Part shown: positions 36,006 to 44,310 of the stretch, piece by piece | Layout: each line of letters begins with the position of its first letter | How positions within the stretch are numbered: position 1 is the stretch's first letter | NCBI RefSeq assembly: GCF_017876095.1 | Contig: NZ_JAGINM010000015.1 | Location: forward strand, 62,001-126,000 | Source: Azospirillum agricola | Lineage (GTDB): Bacteria > Pseudomonadota > Alphaproteobacteria > Azospirillales > Azospirillaceae | Length of the DNA stretch: 64,000 nucleotides | Direction: 5' to 3' | Program-made: the position numbers and the translations under genes | The notes under the pieces: generated by a model | Database searches by the model: none | What the model was told of the DNA's origin: nothing | What the model saw: only the letters and a program-made list of their open reading frames with translations

Positions 36006-36238
36006 CCCTCTCCCCCCGGGGAGAGGGTTGGGTGAGGGGGACGCGTCGCATGCCGTGAACCGGAAGCCATGGCTGAGCCATCGTTTTTTCCGCCCTGCCG
36101 GGCGTAACGCCCCCTCACCGGTCCTTCGGGCCAGAGGTCGCTCGCAAGTCTCGCGACCGCGCTCCACCTCTGGTCACCTTCGGTGCCCAGCCGGCCTTCG
36201 GCCGGCCGGTTCCACGCCTCTCCCCGGGGAGGAGAGGG
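36006..36238. repeat. Palindromic intergenic element, second copy type
   Basis: It opens with a perfect hairpin CCCTCTCCCC/GGGGAGAGGG (36006-36027). Complementary GGTGAGGGGG (36031-36040) and CCCCCTCACC (36110-36119) enclose a loop. It closes with a CCTCTCCCC...GGGGA hairpin near 36217-36238, and further short inverted repeats occur inside (CCGGCCTTCGGCCGG region). The plan resembles the 3571-3720 element. The first hairpin probably also terminates the LysR gene. The remaining part of the 393-nt gap, 36239-36383, holds no gene I can support; AT-rich DNA at 36275-36325 may be a promoter. Confidence 0.7.
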
Positions 36239-36383
36239 TTAAGGTTGCAGTGCGTCCAGTCGCCCCCGATTGTTCATTCCATCCGAATTGTGTTGGCGTT
36301 GACCGCGTATTTATTCCGATCCCGCTGGCGACCACACTCCATCCTGTTGCAATGCGGGAGGGGTGCCGAGGCACCAGCGGATC

Positions 36384-37247
36384 ATGGGTCGGTCATCGGA
36401 CCAGTCGAAAGCACATAAGCCAAGCGCGGCGGGCTCCGGCTCCCCCTGCCCGCTCACGGTCGATGAGCGGACCATCGCCGGCCACGCCCAGGACATCCGG
36501 CTGCGGCTCTACCGGCCGCTGATCGGGCTGACCGTCCCGGCCCTGCTCTACCTGCACGGCGGCGGCTTCACCTCCGGCTCGCTGGAGGAGGCGGAGAGCG
36601 CCGCCGCCGCCATTGCCGAGAGCGTGCCGGCGCTGGTCGTCTCGGTCGGCTACTCGCTGGCCCCGGCCCACTGCTTCCCCACCGCCGCCCACGACGCCCA
36701 CCGCGCCGCCCTGTGGACCGCCGCGTCGGCCCGCGAACTGAACGTCGCCAAGGGCGGGATCGGCGTCGCCGGGCACGACGCCGGCGGCCATGTCGCCGCC
36801 TCGCTGACCTTCCTGGCCCGCGACCAGGGCGACGTGGACATCCGCGCCCAGGCCCTGCTCGGCCCGATGCTCGACCCCAGCCTGACCCGGGCCGGCGACG
36901 CGCGATTGGTGCAGTCCGACGTGCCGGCCGCGACCTACGCCCGCTGCTACCGCGCCTATCTGCCGGACGCGGCGCAGCGGCTGCACCCCTACGCCGCGCC
37001 GCTGGATTCGCGCCGGCTGGCCGGGCTGCCGCCGGCCCTGATCGCCACCGCGCAGAACGACGTGCTGCGCATCGAGGCCGAGCATTACGCCGCCAACCTG
37101 ATCGAGGCCGGCGTCTCCACCGAGGTCGTCCGCTTCCCCGCCATCTCGCACGCCGCCCTGCCCGGCCACCGCCCGGCCCTGCTGGCGGTCGCCGACTTCT
37201 TCCGCCGCCGCCTGTCCCCCGCGGACCGCGCCGGCGCCATCGCTTGA
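36384..37247 (+). CDS. Alpha/beta hydrolase of the HSL-like group with Asp at the nucleophile position
   Basis: A 287-residue alpha/beta hydrolase-fold protein. The oxyanion motif HGGG (58-61) of hormone-sensitive-lipase-type esterases is intact, and the distal acid (QNDVLR) and histidine (ISHAAL) are in place. The nucleophile elbow, normally GDSAGG, reads GHDAGG at 130-135, so Asp132 stands where the catalytic Ser is expected. This could mean a changed chemistry or a non-catalytic protein. The start is uncertain: ATG 36384 or GTG 36363. It is 20 nt upstream of an RND efflux operon and likely cotranscribed with it. Confidence 0.8.
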   Translation: MGRSSDQSKAHKPSAAGSGSPCPLTVDERTIAGHAQDIRLRLYRPLIGLTVPALLYLHGGGFTSGSLEEAESAAAAIAESVPALVVSVGYSLAPAHCFPTAAHDAHRAALWTAASARELNVAKGGIGVAGHDAGGHVAASLTFLARDQGDVDIRAQALLGPMLDPSLTRAGDARLVQSDVPAATYARCYRAYLPDAAQRLHPYAAPLDSRRLAGLPPALIATAQNDVLRIEAEHYAANLIEAGVSTEVVRFPAISHAALPGHRPALLAVADFFRRRLSPADRAGAIA

Positions 37248-37267
37248 CTCCCCCAGGAGATTTCCCA

Positions 37268-38449
37268 ATGACCTTGTCCCGTTCGAAGCTCGCCATCCTG
37301 CTCGCCGCCGGTGCCGCCACCGCCGCCGTCACCGGTTTCGCCACCACCCAGGGCCACGCCGACGCGCCCGCGGCGGCCACCGCCGCCCCGCCGCCGCCCG
37401 AGGTCGACGTCGCCCCGGTCGTCGCCCGCAAGATCACCGACTGGCAGTCCTACTCCGGCCGGCTCGAAGCGGTGGATCGGGTGGAGGTGCGCCCGCAGGT
37501 ATCCGGCGCCATCACCGCCGTGCATTTCCGCAACGGCGCGCTGGTGAAGAAGGGCGACGTCCTCTTCACCATCGACCCGCGCCCGCACGTCGCCGAGGTG
37601 GCGCGCGCCGAGGCCCAGCTCGCCGCCGCGCAGTCGGCGGTGCGCTTCACCGCCGCCGACCTCGACCGCGCCCAGCGGCTGGTTCAGAACAACACCGTCT
37701 CGCGCCAGACGCTGGACGAGAAGGACAACACCGCCCGCGAGGCCGCCGCCAACCTGAAGGCGGCGCAGGCCGCCCTCGACCTCGCCCGCATCGACCTGGA
37801 ACACACCCAGGTGACGGCGCCGATCTCCGGCCGCGTCTCGCGCGCCGAATTCACCGTCGGCAACGTCGTGGCGTCGGGCGCCTCGGCGGCCCCGCTGACG
37901 ACGCTGGTGTCGGTCTCGCCGATCTACGCCTCCTTCGACGTCGACGAGCAGACCTACCTGCGCCACATCGCCAGCGTGAAGGATGCGGCCGACGTGCCGG
38001 TCCATCTCGGCCTCGCCAACGAGAGCGGCTATTCGCGCGACGGCGTCGTGGAGCATGTCGACAACCGGCTCGACGCCGTGTCCGGCACCATCCGGGTGCG
38101 CGCCAAGTTCGACAACCCGGACGGCATGCTGGTGCCCGGCCTCTACGCCCGCATCAAGGTCGGCGGCAGCACGCCGCACGACGCGCTGATGGTCGAGGAC
38201 CGCGCCATCAACACCGACCAGGACAAAAAGTTCGTCCTCGTCGTCGGCGGCGACGACACCGTGCAGTACCGTGCCATCGTCCCCGGCTCGGCGCAGAACG
38301 GGTTGCGGGTGGTGCAGAGCGGGCTGGCGGCCGGCGAGCGGATCGTCGTCAACGGCACCCAGCACGCCCGCCCCGGCGCCCGCATCACCCCGAAGCTGGT
38401 CGCCATGGGCACCCCCGCCGACGCCGTCCAAACCGCCTCCAAGCCATGA
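37268..38449 (+). CDS. RND efflux periplasmic adaptor (membrane fusion protein)
   Basis: A 393-residue adaptor. The N-terminus has a signal-anchor or signal peptide (about 5-33) and a Pro/Ala linker. The lipoyl/barrel-sandwich halves (YSGRLEAVDRVEVRPQVSG and RIDLEHTQVTAPISGRV) flank an alpha-hairpin (about 105-170). There is no lipobox cysteine. AGGAG is 8 nt before the ATG. It joins the inner-membrane pump encoded 26 nt downstream to an outer-membrane channel, which is not encoded here. Confidence 0.93.
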   Translation: MTLSRSKLAILLAAGAATAAVTGFATTQGHADAPAAATAAPPPPEVDVAPVVARKITDWQSYSGRLEAVDRVEVRPQVSGAITAVHFRNGALVKKGDVLFTIDPRPHVAEVARAEAQLAAAQSAVRFTAADLDRAQRLVQNNTVSRQTLDEKDNTAREAAANLKAAQAALDLARIDLEHTQVTAPISGRVSRAEFTVGNVVASGASAAPLTTLVSVSPIYASFDVDEQTYLRHIASVKDAADVPVHLGLANESGYSRDGVVEHVDNRLDAVSGTIRVRAKFDNPDGMLVPGLYARIKVGGSTPHDALMVEDRAINTDQDKKFVLVVGGDDTVQYRAIVPGSAQNGLRVVQSGLAAGERIVVNGTQHARPGARITPKLVAMGTPADAVQTASKP

Positions 38450-38474
38450 TCCGGGTCCCGCCGGGAGAGCCATC

Positions 38475-41400
38475 ATGAACATCTCGAAATTCTTCATCGA
38501 CCGCCCGATCTTCGCGGGCGTGCTGTCGGTGGCGCTGTTCCTGGCGGGAGCGATCTCGCTGTTCCAGTTGCCGATCTCCGAATATCCGGAGGTCGTCCCG
38601 CCGTCGGTCGTCGTCCGCGCCCAGTTTCCGGGCGCCAACCCCAAGGTCATCGCCGAGACGGTCGCCTCCCCGCTGGAGGAGCAGATCAACGGCGTCGAGA
38701 ACATGCTGTACATGCAGTCGCAGGCCAACAGCGACGGCAACATGGCGCTGACCGTGACCTTCAAGCTGGGCACCGACCCGGACAAGGCACAGCAGCTCGT
38801 GCAGAACCGGGTGTCGCAGGCGCTGCCGCGCCTGCCGTCCGACGTGCAGCGGCTGGGCGTGACGACGGTCAAGAGCTCGCCCACGCTCACCATGGTCGTG
38901 CATCTGCTGTCGCCCAACGACCGCTACGACATGACCTACCTGCGCAACTACGCCATCCTCAACGTCAAGGACCGGCTGAGCCGGATCTCGGGCGTCGGCG
39001 AGGTGCAGGTGTGGGGGGCCGGCGACTATTCGATGCGCGTCTGGCTCGACCCCAACAAGGTCGCCCAACGTGGGTTGACCGCGTCCGACGTGGTGGCGGC
39101 GATCCGCGAGCAGAACGTCCAGGTCGCGGCCGGCGTCATCGGCGCCTCGCCGTCGCTGCCCGACACACCGCTCCAGCTCTCGATCAACGCGCAGGGCCGC
39201 CTGAAGACGCCCGAGGAGTTCGGGTCGATCATCCTCAAGACCGGGGGCCAAGGGAGCAACGCGCAGGGCGGTGTCACCTACCTGCGCGACGTCGCCCGCG
39301 TCGAGCTGGCGGCGGCGCAGTACGGCCTGCGCTCGCTGCTCGACAACAAGCCGGCGGTGGCGCTGGGCATCAACCAGTCGCCGGGCGCCAACGCGCTGGC
39401 GATCTCCGACGCGATCCGCGCGACGATGGCCGACCTCAAGGCCGACATGCCGGACGGCGTCGATTTCTCCATCGTCTACGACCCGACGCAGTTCGTGCGC
39501 TCCAGCATCGACGCGGTGATCCACACGCTGCTGGAGGCCGTGGCGCTGGTCGTGCTGGTGGTCATCGTCTTCCTGCAAACCTGGCGCGCCTCGATCATCC
39601 CGCTGCTGGCGGTGCCGATCTCCATCGTCGGCACCTTCTCGCTGATGCTGGGGCTCGGCTATTCGATCAACGCGCTGTCGCTGTTCGGCATGGTTCTGGC
39701 CATCGGCATCGTGGTGGACGACGCCATCGTCGTCGTCGAGAACGTCGAGCGCAACATCGAGAACGGCCTGTCGGCCAAGGAGGCCACCTACCGCGCCATG
39801 CAGGAGGTCAGCGGCCCGATCATCGCCATCGCGCTGACTCTGGTCGCCGTCTTCGTGCCGCTGGCCGCCATGTCCGGCCTGACCGGCGAATTCTACAAGC
39901 AGTTCGCGATGACCATCGCGATCTCCACCGTGATCTCCGCCTTCAACTCGCTGACCCTGTCGCCGGCGCTCGCCGCCGTGCTGCTGCGCGGCCACGACCA
40001 GCCTCAGGACTGGCTGACCCGCGCGATGAACAAGGTCTTCGGCGGCTTCTTCCGGCTGTTCAACCGGGTCTTCCACCGGGCGTCCGACGGCTACGGCCGC
40101 GGCGTCGGCGGGGTGGTGCGCCACAAGGGCCTGATGATGGTCGTCTATGTCGGGCTGCTCGCCGTCACCGTTCTGCTCGGCCGCGCCGTGCCGATGGGCT
40201 TCGTCCCGGCCCAGGACAAGGAATACCTCATCAGCTTCGCCCAGCTTCCCAACGGCGCCTCGCTCGACCGCACCGAGGCGGTGATCCGCCAGATGACCGA
40301 CATCGCGCTGGCCCGCCCCGGCGTGCAGAGCGCCGTCGCCTTCCCCGGCCTGTCGGTCAACGGCTTCACCAACAGCTCCAGCGCCGGCATCGTCTTCGTC
40401 ACGCTGAAGCCCTTCGCCGAGCGCCACGACCCGTCGCTGTCGGCGGCCGCCATCGCCGGCGACCTGCAAAAGCGCTACGCCGGCCTGAAGGAGGCCTTCG
40501 TCGCCATCTTCCCGCCGCCCCCGGTGATGGGTCTCGGCACGCTGGGCGGCTTCAAGATGCAGTTGGAGGACCGTGGCGCGCTCGGCTACGAGGCGCTGAA
40601 CGCGGCGGTCAACGCCTTCGTCGCCAAGGCGATGCAGACTCCGGAGCTGGGGCCGAGCTTCTCCAGCTACCAGATCAACGTGCCGCAGCTCGACGTCGAT
40701 CTCGACCGCGTGAAGGCCAAGCAGCAGGGCGTCGCCATCGGCGAGGTGTTCGACACCATGCAGATCTATCTGGGTTCCCTCTATGTGAACGACTTCAACA
40801 GCTTCGGCCGCGTCTACCAGGTCCGCGTCCAGGCCGACGCGCCCTTCCGCGCCGAATCCGCCGACATCGGCCTGTTGAAGACCCGCAACGCCCAGGGCGA
40901 CATGGTGCCGCTCTCCTCGCTGGTCACGGTCAAGCAGAGCTACGGGCCGGAGATGGTGGTGCGCTACAACGGCTACACCGCCGCCGACATCAACGGCGGT
41001 GCCGCGCCCGGCTACTCCTCCGGACAGGCGCAGGCGGCGGCCGAGCGCATCGCGCACGAGACCCTGCCGCGCGGCGTGCGGTTCGAGTGGACCGACCTGA
41101 CCTATCAGGAGATCCTGGCCGGCAACGCAGCGCTGTGGGTCTTCCCCATCAGCATCCTGCTGGTCTTCCTGGTGCTGGCGGCCCAGTACGAGAGCCTGAC
41201 CCTGCCGCTCGCCATCCTGCTGATCGTGCCGATGAGCCTGATGTCGGCGCTGGCCGGGGTGTGGCTGACGGGCGGCGACAACAACATCTTCACCCAGATC
41301 GGCTTCATGGTTCTGGTCGGCCTGTCGGCGAAGAACGCCATCCTGATCGTCGAGTTCGCCCGCGAGCTGGAGCATCAGGGGCGCAGCGTCGTGCAGGCCG

Positions 41401-41678
41401 CCATCGAAGCCAGCCGGCTGCGGCTGCGGCCCATCCTGATGACCTCGATCGCCTTCATCATGGGCGTGGTGCCGCTGGTGACCTCGACCGGGGCCGGCTC
41501 CGAGATGCGCCACGCGATGGGTGTCGCGGTGTTCGCCGGGATGATCGGCGTCACCCTGTTCGGTCTGGTGCTGACGCCGGTCTTCTACGTCCTGCTGCGC
41601 AAGATGGCGGGCGCCGGCAAGCCGGCAGCGGCGGAGCCGTTCGGCGGGTCGCTGGCCCACGGGCATGGGGACGATTGA
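38475..41678 (+). CDS. RND multidrug efflux pump, HAE1 family
   Basis: A 1067-residue proton-driven inner-membrane transporter with the expected 12 membrane segments and two large periplasmic loops. The N-terminus MNISKFFIDRPIFAGVLSVA is typical. The proton-relay pair of aspartates in TM4 (GIVVDDAIVVVENVER) and the partner lysine in TM10 (GLSAKNAILIVEFA) are intact. It most resembles the MexF/OqxB/BpeF branch by general appearance. The adaptor lies directly upstream; there is no TolC-type gene in the operon, so a shared channel is implied. Substrates are unknown. Confidence 0.95.
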   Translation: MNISKFFIDRPIFAGVLSVALFLAGAISLFQLPISEYPEVVPPSVVVRAQFPGANPKVIAETVASPLEEQINGVENMLYMQSQANSDGNMALTVTFKLGTDPDKAQQLVQNRVSQALPRLPSDVQRLGVTTVKSSPTLTMVVHLLSPNDRYDMTYLRNYAILNVKDRLSRISGVGEVQVWGAGDYSMRVWLDPNKVAQRGLTASDVVAAIREQNVQVAAGVIGASPSLPDTPLQLSINAQGRLKTPEEFGSIILKTGGQGSNAQGGVTYLRDVARVELAAAQYGLRSLLDNKPAVALGINQSPGANALAISDAIRATMADLKADMPDGVDFSIVYDPTQFVRSSIDAVIHTLLEAVALVVLVVIVFLQTWRASIIPLLAVPISIVGTFSLMLGLGYSINALSLFGMVLAIGIVVDDAIVVVENVERNIENGLSAKEATYRAMQEVSGPIIAIALTLVAVFVPLAAMSGLTGEFYKQFAMTIAISTVISAFNSLTLSPALAAVLLRGHDQPQDWLTRAMNKVFGGFFRLFNRVFHRASDGYGRGVGGVVRHKGLMMVVYVGLLAVTVLLGRAVPMGFVPAQDKEYLISFAQLPNGASLDRTEAVIRQMTDIALARPGVQSAVAFPGLSVNGFTNSSSAGIVFVTLKPFAERHDPSLSAAAIAGDLQKRYAGLKEAFVAIFPPPPVMGLGTLGGFKMQLEDRGALGYEALNAAVNAFVAKAMQTPELGPSFSSYQINVPQLDVDLDRVKAKQQGVAIGEVFDTMQIYLGSLYVNDFNSFGRVYQVRVQADAPFRAESADIGLLKTRNAQGDMVPLSSLVTVKQSYGPEMVVRYNGYTAADINGGAAPGYSSGQAQAAAERIAHETLPRGVRFEWTDLTYQEILAGNAALWVFPISILLVFLVLAAQYESLTLPLAILLIVPMSLMSALAGVWLTGGDNNIFTQIGFMVLVGLSAKNAILIVEFARELEHQGRSVVQAAIEASRLRLRPILMTSIAFIMGVVPLVTSTGAGSEMRHAMGVAVFAGMIGVTLFGLVLTPVFYVLLRKMAGAGKPAAAEPFGGSLAHGHGDD

Positions 41679-41724
41679 GGGCAAGGGAGCCGCCTTCCCC
41701 TGACACAAAAGGTTGATTTGAGAA

Positions 41725-41755
41725 GCGACGGGCGGGCGCGGCAGGATGCCGTCGC
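41725..41755 (+). terminator. GC hairpin after the RND pump gene
   Basis: GCGACGG (41725-41731) can pair with CCGTCGC (41749-41755), with an alternative GCGGGC/GCCCGC stem; TTTT appears 15 nt later. A weak terminator candidate. Confidence 0.35.
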
Positions 41756-41804
41756 CCGCTCCGCCGTTTTCCGCCGTTGACGGGCCGAACCTTCGAGGTG
41801 GGCC

Positions 41805-42335
41805 ATGACCGACAAGACCTACAACGTGCTGTTCCTCTGCACCCACAATTCCGCGCGCAGCGTCATGGCGGAATGCCTGCTGCGCCGCTGGGGCGCCGGG
41901 CGCTTCAACGCCTTCTCCGCCGGCAGCTTTCCGTCGGGCACCGTCAACCCGCACACCATCGCCACGCTGAAGGCGTTCAATCACAAGACCGACGGCCTGC
42001 GTTCCAAGAGCTGGGACGAGTTCGCCACGCCGGACGCCCCGGTGATGGATTTCGTCTTCACCGTCTGCGACCAGACGGCCGGCGAGCTCTGCCCGGTCTG
42101 GCCGGGCGCCCCGCTGACCGCCCATTGGGGAGTCGAGGATCCCGCCGCCGCCGAGGGCGGCGAGGACAAGGCGATGAAGGCCTTCCGCCGCGCCTATGTC
42201 GAGCTGGAAAGCCGCATCAAGATCTTCTCCAGCCTGCGGGTCGAGGCGCTCGACAACCTGACCCTGCAAAGCTCCCTGCACCTGATCGGCACCGTGCGCG
42301 GCCCGCAGGACGAGGCGCAGCCCACCGGCGCCTGA
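41805..42335 (+). CDS. Arsenate reductase / low-molecular-weight phosphatase family protein
   Basis: A 176-residue LMW-PTP-fold protein. The P-loop CTHNSARS (residues 12-19) has the CX5R(S/T) pattern of thioredoxin-linked ArsC and tyrosine phosphatases, near the N-terminus as expected. A second conserved region reads FVFTVCDQTAGELCPVWPG, with the cysteines common in arsenate reductases. It is longer than usual (about 140 residues) owing to a C-terminal helical region. There are no other ars genes nearby, so arsenate reduction is likely but unproved. Confidence 0.88.
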   Translation: MTDKTYNVLFLCTHNSARSVMAECLLRRWGAGRFNAFSAGSFPSGTVNPHTIATLKAFNHKTDGLRSKSWDEFATPDAPVMDFVFTVCDQTAGELCPVWPGAPLTAHWGVEDPAAAEGGEDKAMKAFRRAYVELESRIKIFSSLRVEALDNLTLQSSLHLIGTVRGPQDEAQPTGA

Positions 42336-42401
42336 TCTCCGGCACCGGCAAGGACAGGGGGCCGCGCCGGCCCCCGCTGTCGTTTCGATGAACCCGCCCG
42401 C

Positions 42402-42719
42402 TCACGCGGAATCACGACCGGCGGGGAGGCGGCCGCCCCCGATCCCGTCGGACCGCCGGGAAGGCGGGTGGAACCCGTCATCCCTCGTCAAACCGCCACA
42501 AACGGCGTCATAGAAGGCGCTGTCGAACACGTGGTCGAAGCGGTCGCGCAGATCGAGAAACGGATCGCCGCTGCGGAAGAAGCCCGACATGGCCGGCATG
42601 CCGGCCCAGCGGTTCAAGGGAACCGTCTCCAGCTTTGCAATCGATCTCGCCTTCCCCACCGTCCACGGCGCGGCGTGCGGCCTGCTGGGCAGCGCGTTGG
42701 GCGGCGTCTGCGTCGGCAT
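42402..42719 (-). CDS. Small hypothetical protein
   Basis: A 105-residue frame beginning MPTQTPPNALPSRP, with a strong GGAGG five nucleotides before the ATG (complement 42717-42719). Third-position GC looks coding in the middle part. The segment FFRSGDPFLDLRDRFDHVFD is hydrophobic-acidic and faintly recalls the N-terminus of Hsp20 proteins, but no alpha-crystallin domain follows. The last 35 residues look like random Arg/Gly/Ser-rich sequence. I do not recognise it; it may be a truncated gene or a real lineage-specific protein. Confidence 0.45.
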   Translation of the reverse strand: MPTQTPPNALPSRPHAAPWTVGKARSIAKLETVPLNRWAGMPAMSGFFRSGDPFLDLRDRFDHVFDSAFYDAVCGGLTRDDGFHPPSRRSDGIGGGRLPAGRDSA

Positions 42720-42937
42720 GGTGTCCTCCATCGCTGGATGTCACCCGGCTCCCGGAGCACGGCATCCCCGGCGCCAGCGCACCCGAGCCGTTCGAGGCGG
42801 AAGTGTCCGCCGATCACGGACCGATGAAAAGATCCTCAAAGGCGCTAGAGGCACAAGGTCGCACCCGGTTCCGGCCCGCGGATCGCCCGCCGCCCCGGCC
42901 CTCCCTGGCGCTTGCCGGAAGCGGTCCATGAAAGGGC

Positions 42938-42981
42938 TTGACAGCCCCGCCCGAAGACCGGATGGTTACTTTGTCGGACAA
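42938..42981 (+). promoter_or_regulatory. Promoter and FadR/GntR-type operator of the kinase-ACAD operon
   Basis: A perfect -35 TTGACA lies at 42938-42943; the -10 region (42961-42970, GATGGTTACT) is poor. The palindrome TTGTCGGACAA occupies 42971-42981, overlapping the expected transcription start. It matches the GntR-family pattern (GT, spacer, AC). The same 11 bp, in a shared 17-of-19 context, occur at 50265 before the FadR-type regulator gene. Confidence 0.7.
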
Positions 42982-43057
42982 ACGGATAAACCGATATCCG
43001 GCCAAGCGGAACGCTTGCGGCGAAAGCACCAAACAAAAATCTGGGGAGTAAACGGCT

Positions 43058-44275
43058 ATGAAGCGATACGGCGCCCAGCTTCTCGGTCTGGCGATGCTCG
43101 CCTCCGCACCGGCGGGATCGGCGATTGCCGAGATTCCCGAGCGCGGGATCACGATCGGCGTGCTGACCGATCTCAGCGGGGTCTACACCGACCTGACCGG
43201 CAAGGGATCGGTCGAGGCCGCCAGGATGGCGGTGGAGGATTTCGGTGGAACCATCAACGGCAAGCCGATCCGCATCCTGGCGGCCGACGGCCAGAACAAG
43301 GCCGACGTCGGCGCCGCCATCGCCCGCAAATGGATCGACGAGGACAAGGTCGACGCCATCGCCGACACCCCCAACACCTCGATCGCGCTGGCGGTGCAGG
43401 AGATCACCCGCAACACCAACAAGGTCCTGCTGAACACGGGCGCCGGCTCGACCATCTTCACCAACAAGGCCTGTTCGCCGACCGCCTTCCAGTGGGTCTA
43501 CGATTCCTACGCCATGGCCTACGGCACCGCGAAGTCGGTGATCGCCGAGGGCGGCACGAGCTGGTACTTCCTGACCGCCGACTACGGCTTCGGCCATTCG
43601 CTGGAGAAGGACGCCAGCGAGGTCGTCAACGCCGCCGGCGGCAAGGTGCTGGGCAGCGCCCGCCACCCGCTCAACAGCTCCGACTTCTCCTCCTTCCTGC
43701 TCCAGGCCCAGGCGTCCGGCGCCAAGGTGATCGGGCTGGCCAACGCCGGCGGCGACTTCATCAATTCGATCAAGCAGGCGCGCGAGTTCGGCATCGGCGG
43801 CGAGGGGCAGCGGCTGGCCGCCATGATCACCTTCATCACCGACATCCACGCGCTGGGGCTGGAGGCCTCCAAGGGGCTGCTGCTGACGACCGGCTTCTAC
43901 TGGGACATGGACGAGCGCAACCGCGCCTGGTCGGAGCGCTGGTCCAAGCGCATGGAGGGACGCAAGCCGACCATGCTGCACGCCGGCGTCTATTCGGCGG
44001 TCCTGCATTACCTGCGCGCCGCCAAGGCCGCCGATTCCACGGCCGGCGACGTCGTCGCCGCGAAGATGCGCGAGCTGCCGATCGACGATTTCTTCGCCCG
44101 CAACGGGGCGATCCGTGCCGACGGCCGGATGATCCACGACATGTATCTGGCGCAGGTCAAGACCCCGCAGGAATCCAAGGGGCCGTGGGACTATTTCAAG
44201 ATCCTGCGCACCATCCCGGCGGCCGAGGCCTTCATGCCGCTGTCGCGCAGCGAGTGCCCGATGGTCAGGAAGTGA
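43058..44275 (+). CDS. Branched-chain amino acid/amide-type ABC substrate-binding protein, orphan
   Basis: A 405-residue periplasmic binding protein of the LivJ/LivK class (peripla_BP_6). A signal peptide covers about 1-24 (ending AGSAIA). The mature start EIPERGITIGVLTDLSGVYTD fits the family. It lacks neighbouring livHMGF genes, so its permease is elsewhere. It heads a catabolic operon containing a kinase, acyl-CoA dehydrogenase, hydratase and CoA ligase, so its ligand is probably the acid degraded by that operon, such as a hydroxy, oxo or aromatic carboxylate. GGGGAG precedes the ATG by 9 nt. Confidence 0.9.
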   Translation: MKRYGAQLLGLAMLASAPAGSAIAEIPERGITIGVLTDLSGVYTDLTGKGSVEAARMAVEDFGGTINGKPIRILAADGQNKADVGAAIARKWIDEDKVDAIADTPNTSIALAVQEITRNTNKVLLNTGAGSTIFTNKACSPTAFQWVYDSYAMAYGTAKSVIAEGGTSWYFLTADYGFGHSLEKDASEVVNAAGGKVLGSARHPLNSSDFSSFLLQAQASGAKVIGLANAGGDFINSIKQAREFGIGGEGQRLAAMITFITDIHALGLEASKGLLLTTGFYWDMDERNRAWSERWSKRMEGRKPTMLHAGVYSAVLHYLRAAKAADSTAGDVVAAKMRELPIDDFFARNGAIRADGRMIHDMYLAQVKTPQESKGPWDYFKILRTIPAAEAFMPLSRSECPMVRK

Positions 44276-44310
44276 CCGCGGCCAACTGACCTCAAGAGGA
44301 TAGAACAGCC

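Larger units (their letters stand above)
42336..43057. other. 722-nt region: one small leftward gene candidate and a catabolic promoter
   Basis: The left half contains the small open frame at 42402-42719 described separately. The right half (42720-42930) shows no gene I can support. From 42938 it contains the promoter and operator of the operon that begins at 43058. Confidence 0.4.

Noticed and set aside
36713..38449. Possible hydrolase-adaptor fusion, because the adaptor frame is open far upstream
   Set aside because: The upstream part is the hydrolase gene in the wrong frame. A clear AGGAG and a signal-peptide start occur at 37268.
37268..41678. Missing TolC-type outer-membrane gene hidden in the RND region
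   Set aside because: All sequence between the pump gene and the ArsC-type gene is only 126 nt, so no channel gene is present; a shared channel elsewhere is implied.
38385..42281. A 1298-codon open frame antisense to the RND pump and ArsC-type genes
   Set aside because: Its composition (repeated Asp/Gly/Gln/His/Arg runs) mirrors the complementary codons of the pump gene; it has no domain, signal or ribosome-binding site.
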